Origin: Pycnopodia helianthoides
Taxonomy: Eukaryota > Echinodermata > Asteroidea > Forcipulatida > Asteriidae
Length of the DNA: 64,000 nucleotides
Direction: 5' to 3'
NCBI GenBank assembly: GCA_032158295.1
Contig: CM063243.1
Span: 9,636,302-9,700,301 of the forward strand
In this document: positions 1-13,700 of the stretch, one piece after another
How positions within the stretch are numbered: position 1 is the first letter of the stretch
Layout: the number at the start of each line of letters is the position of its first letter
The notes under the pieces: generated by a model
What the model was told of the DNA's origin: nothing
Databases searched by the model: none
The model's input: only the letters and a program-made list of their open reading frames with translations
Program-made: the position numbers and the translations under genes

Positions 1-1330
1 TAACTGCATGTATATATATATATAAACTATTACCTTCCCATTATTCTTTGCTGCTCTTATTTGCTATAAATGGATATATTAATATATGTAATTTTTTTGC
101 GATCTTTAGAGGTCATTATTGACTTTTGATGATTAAATAGTATCGTAAAATCAACAAAGTTCTTTAATAAAGTGTGCACACTTGTGGAGGTTTAAGATTT
201 GTCAGTGGGTGAGAACACGTCCATATCTAGGTGTAAATTTATTAAACATTTCAGTCTACTTCTTGTTTTAGCCCTCGTAGTGTCCTGGGTTGATTAAATG
301 ATTCAATTTTCAGACAGTGTTTTTGCCATTGTATTGACATTGTATACTTTAAATGCATTGTTGATTGGTTACACTTCACCACAGAACCTTGACAAGATGT
401 TTGTGAATTTTTCAAATTGTGACCAAGATCAAGTTTGTGAAGTCAGCTCGACTGCAGCCATTGTTTGTAGAATGTTTACTACTCACAAAGAGTAGTAGTT
501 TACAGACTAACATGCATGGCAATATGCATACAGGGCACTGCTGTTAATGAAATATATCAACTTTTAAATTCCATGAAATTACATACAAATAGAAGTTCAA
601 AAGCGGCGTAACTGGACATCTGCTTTTGCAGGGGCAAAGAAATAAGTTGGGGGCTATTAAATGTATCAAACATTCCTTGTTGTATTTTTTTGATCTCATA
701 AAAAAAAAATATATATAAATAAACAAATGTTTTTTGGGGGGCAGTGCTCCATCCCCTGCCCCCCCCCCCCCCCGGTTAGGCCTCGGCAGACCAAACCTGA
801 ATAATTTTCAGGTCCAAAATACAAGGCTCCATTGACAGCAGAGGTCACTACTTTGAACGGTCAGTTTGTCTTCTTTACAGTGAGCCAATCTTAACGCAAG
901 AGTCCATCATGCCAACCTTGCTTCTGAACCGCACCAGTCAGATTTCTAACCAAACGGGTCTCATTCTGCCTCAACCCTTATTTGAGTCCAAGGGTTTGGG
1001 GGCAGCTTTAAGCTCTTAAAAGCCACCAGCCTTGCGATGACGACTTCAGGTTTCACACAGCTGATCACAGCCAGTGACCGAGTATTTGTCTGTTAACAAT
1101 AAACAAAGATGCATTTTTTCTAACCGTACTTTAGCTAGGTTTCTTTCTCAAATAAGAGAATCCTTCATTTCTATGGTGAGCCAAAAACTAACCCTAAATA
1201 TGCGTGGCCCTCATTCCAAGCAAAGTGAGTTTGCAATTATAAAAACAAAAAATCCATGAAATTCTAGCAATACCGTGGAAAGACAAACTAGGTTGAATTA
1301 AAAAAAATCCCCAAACAGACGCGAGACTAC
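1..1330. other. No recognised gene (left edge)
   Basis: AT-rich sequence without a convincing reading frame. It holds a TA microsatellite near 10-25, an A-rich tract near 700-720 and a C homopolymer near 760-775. The nuclease exons at 1331-2123 point leftward into this stretch, so their missing 3' exons would be expected here or beyond the window. I could not find the expected Glu-X-Lys exon by eye. Confidence 0.5.
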
Positions 1331-1495
1331 CTTCCCATCAGGTGTTGCTCCACAAAAGCCATGTAGTATACTGCCCTCTTTTGGCAACCAGAGGCCAGAC
1401 GATTGCGTGGCGTTTTCAGTGAGAAGTTTATAAGCCTCATCAATGATTGGTTCCAGTCTGACTCCATGCGCCATGACCTCATTTTCTTCCTCTTC
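1331..1495 (-). CDS. YqaJ-like exon with PDG motif
   Basis: 165-bp exon, phase 0 at both ends (55 codons). It starts with a Glu-rich run, then AHGVRLEP and GATPDGK. The acceptor is strong (ctcctttgcag); the GTAGTC donor is weak. Confidence 0.68.
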
Positions 1496-2123
1496 CTGCA
1501 AAGGAGAAGATGAAAGCCATAAACAAGAGCCAATACCGAGTGTTTTTCTCCAAAATTGTGTCTCTTTGAAAACAGCATTATCCTAAATTTTAAAAACTAA
1601 ATCACATATATACTTGCAGTCGCAACCCTTTGCTCTCAACAGAAACAAAACAGAATAAGAACAAAACAACTTTGTAGATGGGTAGTAAAAAGAGGAATCT
1701 CCTTCTACAACTTTTTTCATGTTCTTCTGATTTTACGGTCTTAAAAACTACGCCAACCCGACCGCCCCCCACATAAATCAATTTTCAACAATCTTCAGTT
1801 GTTTCTTCACTCAATCAATGTACACAAGAAAATGGCGTCTAAGTTCTATTATCTGTTTCATAACAAGTGCAGAAAGCTGAAAGAGAAACTATCAGTTCAC
1901 CTGGTAGCAAGCATCATCAGAGATGAGCGACTGGAAGAAATCAAATGGCCGTCCCCGTCCAACACCTAAAGCTTCTCCAAACTTGGAGGCCGTCAGTTGC
2001 AACCGTTGTCTGCGCTCAAACCAGTCCTTGCTCCGCTGTGCTACCATTACCTCTGTCATGCTGGACAATGATTGATATATGCTGCGTCCTCCGGGTCAGA
2101 AAAGTCACAGGTTTTACTGCTGT
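1331..2123 (-). CDS. YqaJ / lambda-exonuclease-like nuclease, partial, frame broken
   Basis: Two neighbouring minus-strand exons encode the N-terminal half of a YqaJ-type (lambda exonuclease, PD-(D/E)XK fold) nuclease. The first exon (2123-1901) carries DWFERRQRLQLTASKFGEAL, the usual Arg..Leu-Thr-Ala-Ser start of the domain. The second (1495-1331) carries AHGVRLEPIIDEAYKLL and GATPDGK, matching the family's G..E..A..Y and (S/T)PDG signatures with a catalytic Asp. Splice sites are good: an acceptor after ttttcacag, a CAG/GTGAAC donor, and an acceptor after ctcctttgcag. The last donor, AAG/GTAGTC, is weak. Reading upstream in exon 1 needs one extra base near 2073-2080, so the gene is either decayed or has a base-call error. 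The Glu-X-Lys exon and both termini were not found. Metazoan YqaJ proteins of this type are mostly uncharacterised, so a role in DNA end processing is only a family inference. Confidence 0.7.
1901..2123 (-). CDS. YqaJ-like exon with frame break
   Basis: 223-bp exon. From about 2070 downward it is open in one frame and encodes the Trp-Phe-(X)n-Leu-Thr-Ala-Ser motif. The first ~50 bp are coding-like in another frame (residues CDFSDPEDAAY). One missing base at the TATAT run near 2073-2080 would join the two. It ends in a complete codon before GTGAAC. Confidence 0.6.
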
Positions 2124-3760
2124 CTGTGAAAACTGAACAAAATAAACACCGCATTTTGATAAAAAGCACTACTTTCATAGAGAGGGTACTACATCGGTTT
2201 TGAACAATACATACTTTTTTCCCAATCTACCAGTTTTAATGAGACTCATCGTGAATCTAACCTTTAATTACTTCCTCATTATAAATGATTTTACAACAGG
2301 TTTATTTGGAGTTAAAGAGCCTAAAATGAATGACAAGAAATTCCAATTCTGTACGTTGCTGAACCAACCTGATGTCTGTTTCTGATAATAACGAATGATT
2401 TAATCTTTTGGTGTTTCATAACCCACAGAACTCTAACTTTCCCAATGAAAAGTTGGAACCTTTTGGCGTGTGTGTTAAGGAGGGGGAGGGCATTGCTTCT
2501 AAGTGGGGTGGGGGGGGGCAGGGGGAATGGGTTTGGCAGTGGTGGGGGTCATGCTTTTATTTTAGGAGGGGGACGCTGTAGGGGGTCACCGTCCTCTTAT
2601 ATTTTTGGCATTTTGTGGCGGCGGTAGTAATCCCGATCGCGATCGTTCACCACATTAAATTATACAAACACGCATTTTCCTCTTTTTTCCCATTCCCACC
2701 TGCATTGATGGTTCAGCTTCCAAAATCATGCAGGATCAAGCATGGGTATGCGGGACCGAACTATATTTCACATCCTGGAGGTAGATATTACATCGGCACC
2801 TTGTTTACATGTACCATGCGGGTTAAATCGGCAGAAACTGTATTTGTGCATGTGCCGAGTTTGCTAGGTGCCGTTTTTGACAGGGTGCCGAATTTGTATT
2901 TGTGCATGTGCCGAGTTTGCAGGTGCCGAGTTTGCAAGGTGCCGAGTTTGTGGTGCCAAGTTTGCAAGGTGCCGAGTTTGAAAGGTGCCAAAGTTGCACC
3001 GTATATAAATATTTCAAAACAAACTTGCATGCGACTTTATTAAAGGCACAGTACATGTTTGGTAATGACTCTGAAAATTAATGGTAATATAAACTTACTT
3101 GGTAAGAAGGTCAGCTAGCTTTGAGTAGTATAATGAATTTTGAGAAACTTTTAACTTTGAAGTACTACGATTATGGAAAATATATAACATTTTATTTCCC
3201 AAAATTTGAATCTGAGAAGCTGTGTATTCCTAATGGGGAATACCTGCGTGGAAATACTCGCTCCGGTTTTTCGGTGATATCTCAAAAACGCGACCACCTT
3301 TTGAAGTGAAATTTTCACAGGTAAGTTCTATTGTATGTATCTACAAAAATACAATAAAATACATTAAATAGGCTCCAATTACCAAACATATGCAGCACCT
3401 TCAACTCTAATTAATATGATGTCTACTGTAACTAAGCGGTACACTACAATAGCCTGTGTTACTGTAGTGTGCTGTTAGTGTTATTGTTACTACAACACTA
3501 GCACTAACACTCAGTTACAGTAGCACTAGCAGAGTTCGTGTTTTTGTAGTGACGACAGTGTAGTGTAGTGTGTCATGTAATCACTACCTACATCCCATGT
3601 CAACTGCTTGTTTTATATATTTCTCAACTATTTTAGTCCTTCCTATCGGGTTGTTGTAGATTAATTTTGTCATTCATGAATGAATTGGTCAATTTACATA
3701 CCTGTAATTTCAAATAGAGGTTCTTTAACTTTTCAGCAATAAACCATTTTCATTTTTGCC
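2124..3760. other. Intergenic stretch upstream of WDR20
   Basis: No gene was recognised here. It contains a G-rich block (2460-2600), the 2840-2995 minisatellite, and a low-complexity stretch near 3420-3560 rich in gtgtagtg/cactac. The missing 5' exons of the minus-strand nuclease would have to lie here if the gene is intact, and I could not identify them. Confidence 0.45.
2840..2995. repeat. Minisatellite, unit gtgccgagtttg(caag)
   Basis: About nine imperfect units of 12-16 bp built on gtgccgagtttg. It creates spurious open frames on both strands. Confidence 0.85.
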
Positions 3761-3879
3761 GCACAATCGATCTTGTTTCAAGTCGCCGGCTGTACACAGT
3801 ACTTCCTGGTTGCATGAAGTTCAAAGGTCACAGAATAGATGAGGTCACGCCCCGTGTGTGAGACTCTCATGGAAATCGA

Positions 3880-4115
3880 ACAGCAGCAGAGATCCCCCCC
3901 AAATAACGAGTTTTTTCAGTTGTTTTAAGGCAAATGTGGACACCAGTGACACCTGACATGACATTGCAACATTTCACTTCACCCAGTACGTGTTGAGGAC
4001 GCTAAATGGCAGTGAAATAGCGACTTCAGACAAGCAACTCTCGCCTGCCCCTCCGCGGAATCGGCTGAGCGTTACACACACATCCGGGAAATTTGTGACT
4101 TCCCAAAATGGCGGC
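3880..4115 (+). promoter_or_regulatory. Likely WDR20 promoter / 5' UTR with YY1-type start motif
   Basis: This is the 230 bp before and over the WDR20 start codon. It is locally more GC-rich (ctcgcctgcccctccgcgg). The start codon sits in AAAATGGCGGC (4105-4115), a match to the YY1 core AANATGGCGGC that often marks TSS-proximal sites and start codons of housekeeping genes. No TATA box is evident. The exact TSS is not determined. Confidence 0.45.
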
Positions 4116-4353
4116 TTCCGAAGGGGGTGGAAAGGACGAAGTGAAAACCCAATTTGGGACGCGTGAGGGGACGTACAAACTGATGACTCTCTCCGAATAT
4201 TCCTGGCCGTCGAGAGCTCCGTATAATGTTCAATGTTGCCATCCTGTTAGGGTGTCATTTACGAGTGTGGATGATGGATCTGGGTGTAATGACAAAATTT
4301 GTTTCAATGTAGGCCGAGAACTTTATTTTTACCCGTACAAAGGTGTACGGAAG
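4108..4353 (+). CDS. WDR20: WDR20 coding exon 1
   Basis: 82 codons from ATG, ending GVRK before AAG/GTGAGT. It encodes the N-terminal strand and the VGRELYFYPYKGVRK segment shared with vertebrate WDR20. Confidence 0.95.
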
Positions 4354-7300
4354 GTGAGTTACGTATTGATTGATCGTGAACGTTCTTATTTGTGACACCG
4401 ATTATGTTGATTTTGTTTTATCTCTCTTCATTTTCTGGAGAGTTCATACGAGTATTTAAAGCAACATTACACTTCATGCTTTTGAATACATAACATTGTG
4501 AGTAAATTCAATGTAACTTATTGAATTCATTTTCACTTTCATTCAGCAAAGAGGGAGGGCCTGTGCGGGCGCTATGACTTGAGTTGACATAGTAATATCT
4601 GATCTGGGTAATTTGATTGTTATTGTGAAACATAATTGATGGATGGAACATTATAATTACTCATCACAATCAGTTAAAAGTATTTAGAGCTGGCCATGGC
4701 CTGGGTTTGTTGGGGCTTTCAGACATGCATGTATTGGGAGAATGATGATCTACACATCCTGCATAAATTAAAATAGACTTATAAATGCAAGTCTCGCACA
4801 TATCAAAAACAAGAAAACAACTTGAACCAAGACTCTTGTTTTCTACGATATCAAATATTCCTTTAAATAATAAAATGATATTTATAAAAGATTCTTTAGA
4901 ATAATACCCATAACAAGTTGTTAAGAATACAAATTCAAACAATTTGTTCAAATTAACATTAAAACTAAAACTTGGGACGAGGATGGTTAGTTTTACTTTT
5001 AGAAACCCCATTTACCAATCATGCCCAGATTTGTGTGTCCATCACATAGGTTTAATGACAACATGACCGTCAGTTGGGCAAAATTCTCAATTTTTTTACA
5101 AGTACCCGGAAGCAGAGGTCAAGCCTTATTGAAATTCTTGGGTTTTCTTCGTTATTTTGTTGAATTGATTTCACTCTCATACTGTTTGTCACAACATAAT
5201 AATTTTCATGGCCAACTACATTAAACTAAAATAATTGACAAAACAAAATCCGCCCACATAAAACTCCATATGGTTGGGGTGCACAATGGTCCTGGAAGTT
5301 CGAATACGCATGAGACTTGCACAGTCTATAATAAAAATACAAACTGCAAAAACTTGTACATCATCAGCCAGGATGGTGATCATTATCTTCCCCATTATTT
5401 CCTGTCATGTACACATTTCAGATTAGCTCCAATAAGATTAATAGATACTTTCCAAAACCCAAAAGGAGTAGCAGTTGTATTAAACTTTAATTGGCATTCT
5501 TCAACAATCGTTCAATTTAATTGCAATTTTCCTGGAATTTTTTCATCTCGCTTTAGGAATCAATCTTGGCTGCACTTTTCGTCAGAGGTAGAAACCTCAA
5601 ATGGATAGATTATCAACAATATTAGCTTTGTGTTAAAAATATTTACCATCCGAGTCAGTGAGACTGCTTAAATGTACATGGTTTGAATTTAACTTACTGT
5701 GCCGTTAACTTACATTCTCCTTGTAGTAATAATTTTTACAAATCTGCACTTGAATGCAGATATGCAGACAGAAAAATGAGCTCAAGAATCCATGATAAGA
5801 CTAAGAGCCCAGCATTGACTTGAAACTTACCTTGAGTATGCATGGGATATTGCTGGTGTAGAGGATGGTATGATTATATCAGTTATGAATAGAGAAACAA
5901 ATAGTGACTCGTAGCTTAAATCTGCACTGGTGGTCACTGTTTTGTAAACATTTGTAAAAACAATGCATTTGAGGTCGTCTTCATGTGTGCCATAATATTA
6001 AAATCTCTCTTACATCCTACATGTAGATCATTATTCCTCCAGTCTGACCGACCCGAATATTTTACAATTTTGATTGTAATGAGGGAAAAAAAACATAATC
6101 TGACTGTGCCCTACTTTTTTTATTGGCACATTTCAGTCTTCGTGAGCTTGTGTGAGAATAGACCTTATGCATGACGTCATTTGTGTAGGGCACCCTCGGC
6201 TAGAGGTCAAAAGAAGGTTGCTCATTGGCCCATTCTGCGCACCGCGCCTACGTAGATACATGTGCATTTTCCATTGTTGCATCATCGTTTTACCTCTAAG
6301 ATGGCGGCGTGATGACGTCAATGCATAAGGTCCATTGGCCGTTCCACATGAGTGATGATGCAAAACTAATTAAACTAACCCAGAATCGGGCAATATGTGG
6401 GAATAAAGAGGTTTTGCAATTATCAGCAGTACACAGTGTAAAATATTGACATGCAACTGAACTGTGAAAAGACTACACACACCGTTCACAAACAATTCAG
6501 CTGTGGTGTTTGCTATCCAGTCCCTCAAAGTTGCGTGTCTGTAGCATGTTCTGCAAATGTCAAGCTATTTGCCAGCTCAATCTGAAGATTCCTGGCACTC
6601 TGAAAACTGAATTCCTTTGGAACTGATTTGCTTTGGAATATAGTTTTTAATTCCTCTGGATAGTTCAACTGTTTGCATCATCTAGTTACATCATAGAGCT
6701 ATATATATTGACTAGAGCGCTAACACCCCGTTATACACGCACTAAGGTTTTGAAGCCGTGTGGGCGCATCCATGTTTATGTACAAACCAATACAAAAGCT
6801 TGAAATTTTGTACGGCAATTGTCTGGCTATTTGCATGATAAAGCGTTTGTTCTTTTCTATGCGTCATCGAACCAAATATGCAACAAATGAGAACGCACAA
6901 TCTACTAATGAGCGTACAAACTGCGAGCGTCATGTGCGTTTGCGCGTATACGTTTTTTTTTTGAGTTCGTCATTCTTGCCGGCATATTGTGTATCCTTGA
7001 AGCAGATTTCGTATTTTTCCCCTTGACATCTTGAAGCATTGAATCCTCCCAAACAAGGCTTTAGTTCGACTCAGCATTTTTCCTAAGACGTAAGTAACAA
7101 CATCAGAGAATCACCTACTACATATTTTTTTAAGACATCACTAAAATCACCTGTTTACAAGAGCAATGATCGTTAGATTAAATATGGCGCGTACGTAAGC
7201 GCGCACGGCCATGTGTGCTCTCTTAAAATTAAAATTGTTCCGTAGTCACGCAACACATCAAACATGTCTGCGCCCAGGGTGGCTTCTAAACGCAGAGCAA

Positions 7301-10300
7301 GTTAGCGCTCTAGTCAATATATATAGCTCTATGAGTTACATGTACAATTTGTATGTCAGGCTTCAGATCAGCGAAGCTTTGCTTTGTTTGTGCGTGCAGT
7401 TCAGCCATTTTAATGGTGATCTTTTTGTGAGTCACACACCAACAAACTTGTTCAAATATCATCAACATCTAGTGGATGACAAACTAAAAGAGGGTGCTGT
7501 TTCATTGTACAGGTGGTATACATAAATTTGCACACACATACTTTGTGTGAAACACTTTAACTTTAAAACGAGTACAAATTAATTTGGGGTTGAATAAAAG
7601 AAAAGTTGACGAGAGCGGTATTTGAACAGGCTGCGATCTCCGGGTTATTGTGCTGGCGCTCTACCAACTGAGCTATCTAGCCCTAATGTTGGCGGTCTCC
7701 CAATTCTGTCAATATCTTTGTTTGGGGTGCCAATCAGAAGCCCTTCAACCTGTAACTGCCGCGTACCAAGGGTCCACACCCAACCAAGTTTACGATACAA
7801 TCTGGGAAGCGGCAACCAAGGGATCACCTTTATAAAAGGGGTGCACACTTTTACACGTATTTCAAATATCAAGTAATAAACCACAAGGGAAACTGACTGG
7901 GTAAATTTAATTCACTTCCCCATTCAGATATTAATTACACAGTGTACATCGCACGAATTCATGCTCATATGAGTGTGTGTTAATTCATTGAGCGTCTGCC
8001 GCATTATTTATCTATACTGTTCAGAAACATACAGTGTACATAAATGTGTCCATGCGGCGTCTTTTGTCCAGGTAGCTGACACCTATCAATTCCCTACAGT
8101 GTGTGTATGGGATTCACACAATGCAGCCAGACCAGTCCACAAAATATGTAATTCTGTAAATTGCTCATTGTACACATTGGATTGAAGTACGAGTACAGTG
8201 TATGTAAATGTAATGCATTAACACCGTACTCAAATCTTCGTTTCGTAAGAATGTAGGTCAGGCCACTCAGTTCAATATTAGTCATTCTTAATAACAGTGC
8301 AATTTATTTCCCTTTCCTTTCAACCCATTTTCCAGTGGCCCTGAGCAGCTTTTACGAAATTGTATTTTTTATCAAATTTGTCTTGACAATGGCAGCATTT
8401 CAATTTATTCTGAAGTGTATTCTCGGGATGTTTGGAGACGATACAAATGGTATGTTTTCAGGTTGAAAATGATTTTTTGAATAGATGCAAAAGATACAGC
8501 AGCATTTCAGACCTTGGCTTGGTAGACAAAATAGAACTTACGAGGTGTTAAGGTTAATACTATAACAAAAACAATGAAAGACACCCATTGAGACCAGGAC
8601 AAATGGTTTCAAGATAGAGATAAAAATAACAAAACAAACAGGCAACAAAACCAGGAATAAGTCTGGTCTCAAGATATGGTTGAGTGTTTTGAAGGGCAAG
8701 AGCAGATACCCATACAAGGTGAAGGACCGATGGCCCCGGAGCCAATAACTGCATCGGATTTACCTTACTGGGTGATATAGTACCTTTAAGGACTGGGGGC
8801 TCCAGAGCCCATTACACCCCATCAGGATTTAACCTTACTGGGTGATACCTTTAAGGACTGGGTGCTCTAGAGCCCATTACCCTATAGCCATTACCCATAC
8901 AAAGTGAGGTACTTTTAAAGACTGGGTGCTCCGGAGCCCATTAGCACTATAAGTCCACATGGTGAAATACCTTTTTTTTTTATCTTATGGTAATAAAAAA
9001 CAAATCAAAGAATCATCAACTAGGGTTGTGTAATCTGTAGTCTTGGGAAACCCTGGGGAAAAAAGTAGATGATGAAAAAAAATAGTGAAGGTTTAGCCAT
9101 CGATGAATAGTGAAACAAACAGGCTTAGGTATGGACGGAAAAAAGAAGAAAAAAATCCATGGATAAAAGGTTTTTGTCTGATTTGAACTGGGGTCCTTGT
9201 GGTTGAAAGGCAGAGAAAGATACTGCTTTGCCAACCTTGTGCACAAGGATTTCGTCTGAAACAAAAGACAATAAGATTATGTTATTTGTACAAATTCTTA
9301 GCATTCTACTGTTTGAACAAAGATTGTGCTGCTGATAATAAACAATAACCACCCCCCCAAAAAAAGCTGAACTTGAAAAATATGCGTGTACTGTAGTGTT
9401 TTCCCTGGCTGCTGGAACTTGCGGCCTAGTGACAACTTTAGTCAGTTTTGCCAATATCATCTCCTTGTGCTAAAAAGAGAAATTTATAATAGAACAATGT
9501 TCATGTGTGTCACTTATGGGCTTTTCTCTTGACCTCTACATGTATGTAAATTTTATAAAGAACTCACAATTTGGATGTGTACATAGACTCATCACTGCAT
9601 TCTTGAGCGCTGCACTATTGTCAGTTTGTAGGCTGCGTAAATTTCACTTCAATTCTCAATTTCAATTTTGACCACCTCTCTCAGTTCATCAACCATGGGA
9701 AACAACTGGTACCCTGTACCTGTTCACATCAGGGCATAAACTTTGTCATATCTCGTTTTATAAAAGAACTGTGCAGTGCTGCAAATCCTTGTTATGTACT
9801 TATTATCGTTATTAATGTGTTTTACGATACATGCAGGCCTTGCGCTTAAGCTTTTTGTAAAGTAGCCCGCCAGTAAACTGTGTATTTTACTTGCCCCCAG
9901 GAAGTTTTAGTAGCCCAGAATTGCCATAAATGTAATGTTCTGATCGCAACCAGTTTAATGACCAAACGAAGTTATATTCATACACTCAAGAATGATTAAC
10001 ACATTTCATACATTAATTATTCACATCTAAAAAGGAAGAAATGAGCATTTTAAACAAGGAGGTTGCACAGTTTTTAGTAGCCCACAGGGCAAGTTGAGAG
10101 GTGGCATTTACTAGCCCATGGCAATTTTTACTAGACAATGTACGCCGGGCTAGTGTTAAGGGCGAGCCCTGATGACATGTGTTAGAACATGTAGAAAAAG
10201 CACAGCCTCTCTGCCCCTATGAAACAATTGAGAGACTTAAAGATGTGCAAATGTACATTAAGTGTAATTGGCTGTTGACCTTTATGGCGGTCTGACCGTC

Positions 10301-10696
10301 TTTGTTAGTCTCAAGTGAGAAGCCAAGTGGGTTTCATCATCATGTCGTAAAGCACCCCGCACAGGGATCTGCTCCAATATCAGCGATCGCTCTCCTGACT
10401 AGAATTCACAGGTGACTTGCCAATCTGTGGTTTTTTTTTTGCCGCCATGATAAAAAGAATTTTCTAAACCCCCGTAAGATCGAGGGCCTTTGCACTTAGT
10501 GCTTGCCCGTGATTTCAGCGGCCACAAGCCTGCTGTGGTCTGTTCTTTCCCCCAAGCACCTTACACATAATTCCACCCAGGGGAGGGGTAGTGCAGACCA
10601 ATTATGATAATGGCATTTTGTTATCTTGTATGGGATTATAACATTGCCACATGAAAGGATAATGAGAGAAAAGAGTCTACAGGCAAGTGGGACACA

Positions 10697-10740
<44 letters not shown>

Positions 10741-13700
10741 GGTAGTTCAGAAGTCGAGTCCAACGAAGAAAAAAAAAATCCCAACCATCTGGCCTCGTTT
10801 TATTTCCATGCACGGCCATGGTCTTCACAACGCTTCAACTCATACCAAACATGATGTCTTTGAGAGGGGTGGTTTTATCGTCCTTGGTTGTACCGCGGTT
10901 CTACTCGAGCCTGTCCTCCTTCATGTATGCATGCATACTGCACTTCACTTTGTGTCTGGCAGACTGCTAGTGAGGTTGCCAGCGTTGCTATATATCACCC
11001 GTGGTAGTGGCCACACACACACACACACAAAATCTTTCACCGGTCTGGATTTGCAGTGATATTAAATTCTTGATGGTGAATCTATTGATTGAACTTTGTG
11101 TAAATAAAAAAACTGGGTATGATTTTGAGCGTTTTGGGACGTTAAGCCGTAGGTACTGTGTGTTGTGTAATGCACGTAACAGTAACCCAGTACAGTGAGT
11201 TGTTAAGAGAAGGGGTTTGCCATTGTGTTTCTGGTATATTGGCTGCAGGTTGCGCTGCATCGCCTTGCAAGGTGCATCATACCTGCCATAAAATTATAAC
11301 AAAATAAATACAACAATGAACAATAATGAGACGCCTGTCGGATGTGATAAAAGTGCTCTATAAGAATTGCGTATTAGTTGCAGAATTTCAAGAAAATTAA
11401 TCATCAAACTAATTAAAGAGGACGGAAGAACAGGACAAAAAAGGAAGATTGAAAAAACGAGCGTTGTCATTCAGTTTGTCTTTCCAGTCTGACGGCATTT
11501 CTACACATGTCCCTATTGCAAGATTGTTTCCTTGTGGAGTGCAACCAATTATAAATAAGGTTAGATGTCCTCTAAGATGATTTCCTTGTCATCATCATCG
11601 TTGCTTGTATGAGAGTAGATAAATTAAAGGGGGACTTTTGTCATGATCATCGCAGGCCTGTGGCCGTACATGGAATTACAAACTCAAACCCTATTATTGC
11701 ACGCACTAGCACTGCTGGACGTCACATCACAACTCGCACCGTCATTAATGTGTAATGTGACGGCCAGTTTAAGATTTTCCCTGCCAATCACTGTTAGCAC
11801 AGTACATATTTGAAAGTGTATACATTCCTAGTGTCTACTTTTCAAAAATTATCATAAACTAATGGAATTTTCCATTAAAAAAACCCAAAATTCTACTGTA
11901 TATTATGAAAATAAACATGTTGATGTCATTGCTTTACATGTTATTGTACATGTAACAGGAACTTGCCACATACAACCATGACAACATGTGCTTAAACTCC
12001 AATTATATCAAACCTAAGTGCAGTTTTGGAACAATGAGAGCATCTCTTCTGTAAACTACCATTTTCTAGTAAATAATAAAATGATGGATCTATGAACTGC
12101 TTTTTATGATGTACTCTTTAGCTTTTTTATTGTGATCCTTCCTTTCAAGGGAGTAAAAAAGTGCATATCTTGAATAAGTAGCTACCGAGCATTCACCATG
12201 AAGTGAGCCCACACACACAAAAACATATCACCGGGTTGGCACTACGGCAGACAGTGACAATCCGAGTGGTTTCTTGCATTTCCTGCGGCCAGTCCCTCTA
12301 AAGTTGATGCTTTAATCAAGATTAGTCCAGTTGATGGACAGTATCTGCCCCGGATTGTACTTCCTCCCTCATTGTACGACGTCAGCATTACACTCACCGT
12401 CTCCCTCCTAAGGTTGGAAATCAAAGACGGGTGGAGAAAGAAGAAGAAGAAGAAAAAATTGCGCAAGACGTGCGAGTGTTCCCTCAAGAGGCCTGGTGGC
12501 TAAATGAAATTTCTAGCGTAACTACCCGTATCAAATAACAACGGCCATTTACACGTGAACTGTTAACATTCAATTCATTACACTGCCCTTCATGTGTATT
12601 ACTGTTCAAGAACAGATACGGTTTCGGTCGTTATCAGGAGAGAGCCAAGAGTAAATTTTTTATTTCAGACTGACAAAAAAAATTGGTATTAATTTTGATA
12701 AAGAGCTTGTGCTTGGTATTGTAAAGCAACATGCGTTATACTATCAAAGCCGCCAAGAAGCAGCGCATACACAGTGTACACATGTACATACATTGGCTGC
12801 TTCCTGAAAAAGGCAGCATCTTTTCAAATGGGTAATAATGGATTAATGTCGAGATATGCATTTCTTGTAAACCAAACAAATGTTTTCTTCTCAAAATCCA
12901 ATCCATCCTTGCGATTGTTGTTAAGATTTGGCTGAGGAATTTGTTCTTTTATCAGATAGAAATTTCTGACTGTAGACTGTAATCACCAGTAGGACTTTTG
13001 AATATTACCTGGATTGTAATATTGTGAAAAATCATATTAGCGTAAATACCATTGGGATTGTAATCATCTATCAGTATCAGACTCTTTTTTGTTTTATCAA
13101 AAAGTAATAACATAATGAGAAAACACAGATTTGCTTTGGATATTTAAAAGAAATGTTTCTACATGTAGGCAATTACTGAGTTAAGCATATTGTGTGCAAC
13201 GATAAAAATGACCGATAAAACCTACAAGCGCATCACACATGACTAGGTTTTATGTTAAATTATGTACCCCTAAAAATGTGTGGGCCTTATTCAAGAGTTT
13301 GGGTAATGTTCACTGATGCAAAAATGTGGAGTGTTAGCAACTGAGGGGTGGTTTACACTTTATACGGTAACCGCACTTTCACGTATACCAAAAAAGCAGG
13401 GAAATGAATTCCAATTTGACCTGGCCTACATCTATTTCATGCTAGGTTTGCTCCATTCAGAGTGTCATATCATGGTGTGCAAATACTACCTGGTGTGTAT
13501 TTGCCAGTAACCCAATTTGTGTTTCAATACAAATATGAATTCTGATGCTCAAACATTGCATTGCATTCACGGTTTTTTTGAGTGGCCGACTTTCATGACT
13601 TTAATTCTCCTCATGGTGTATCCTATTATTCGTACTCTACTTTCAGGTCAAATTTCATTAATAAAATCTATAGGAACTAAGTGGCCATTCAGAATAATCC

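Noticed and set aside
6760..7026. 88-codon frame inside the hAT-like element as a transposase
   Set aside because: No hAT dimerisation or DDE motifs and far too short.
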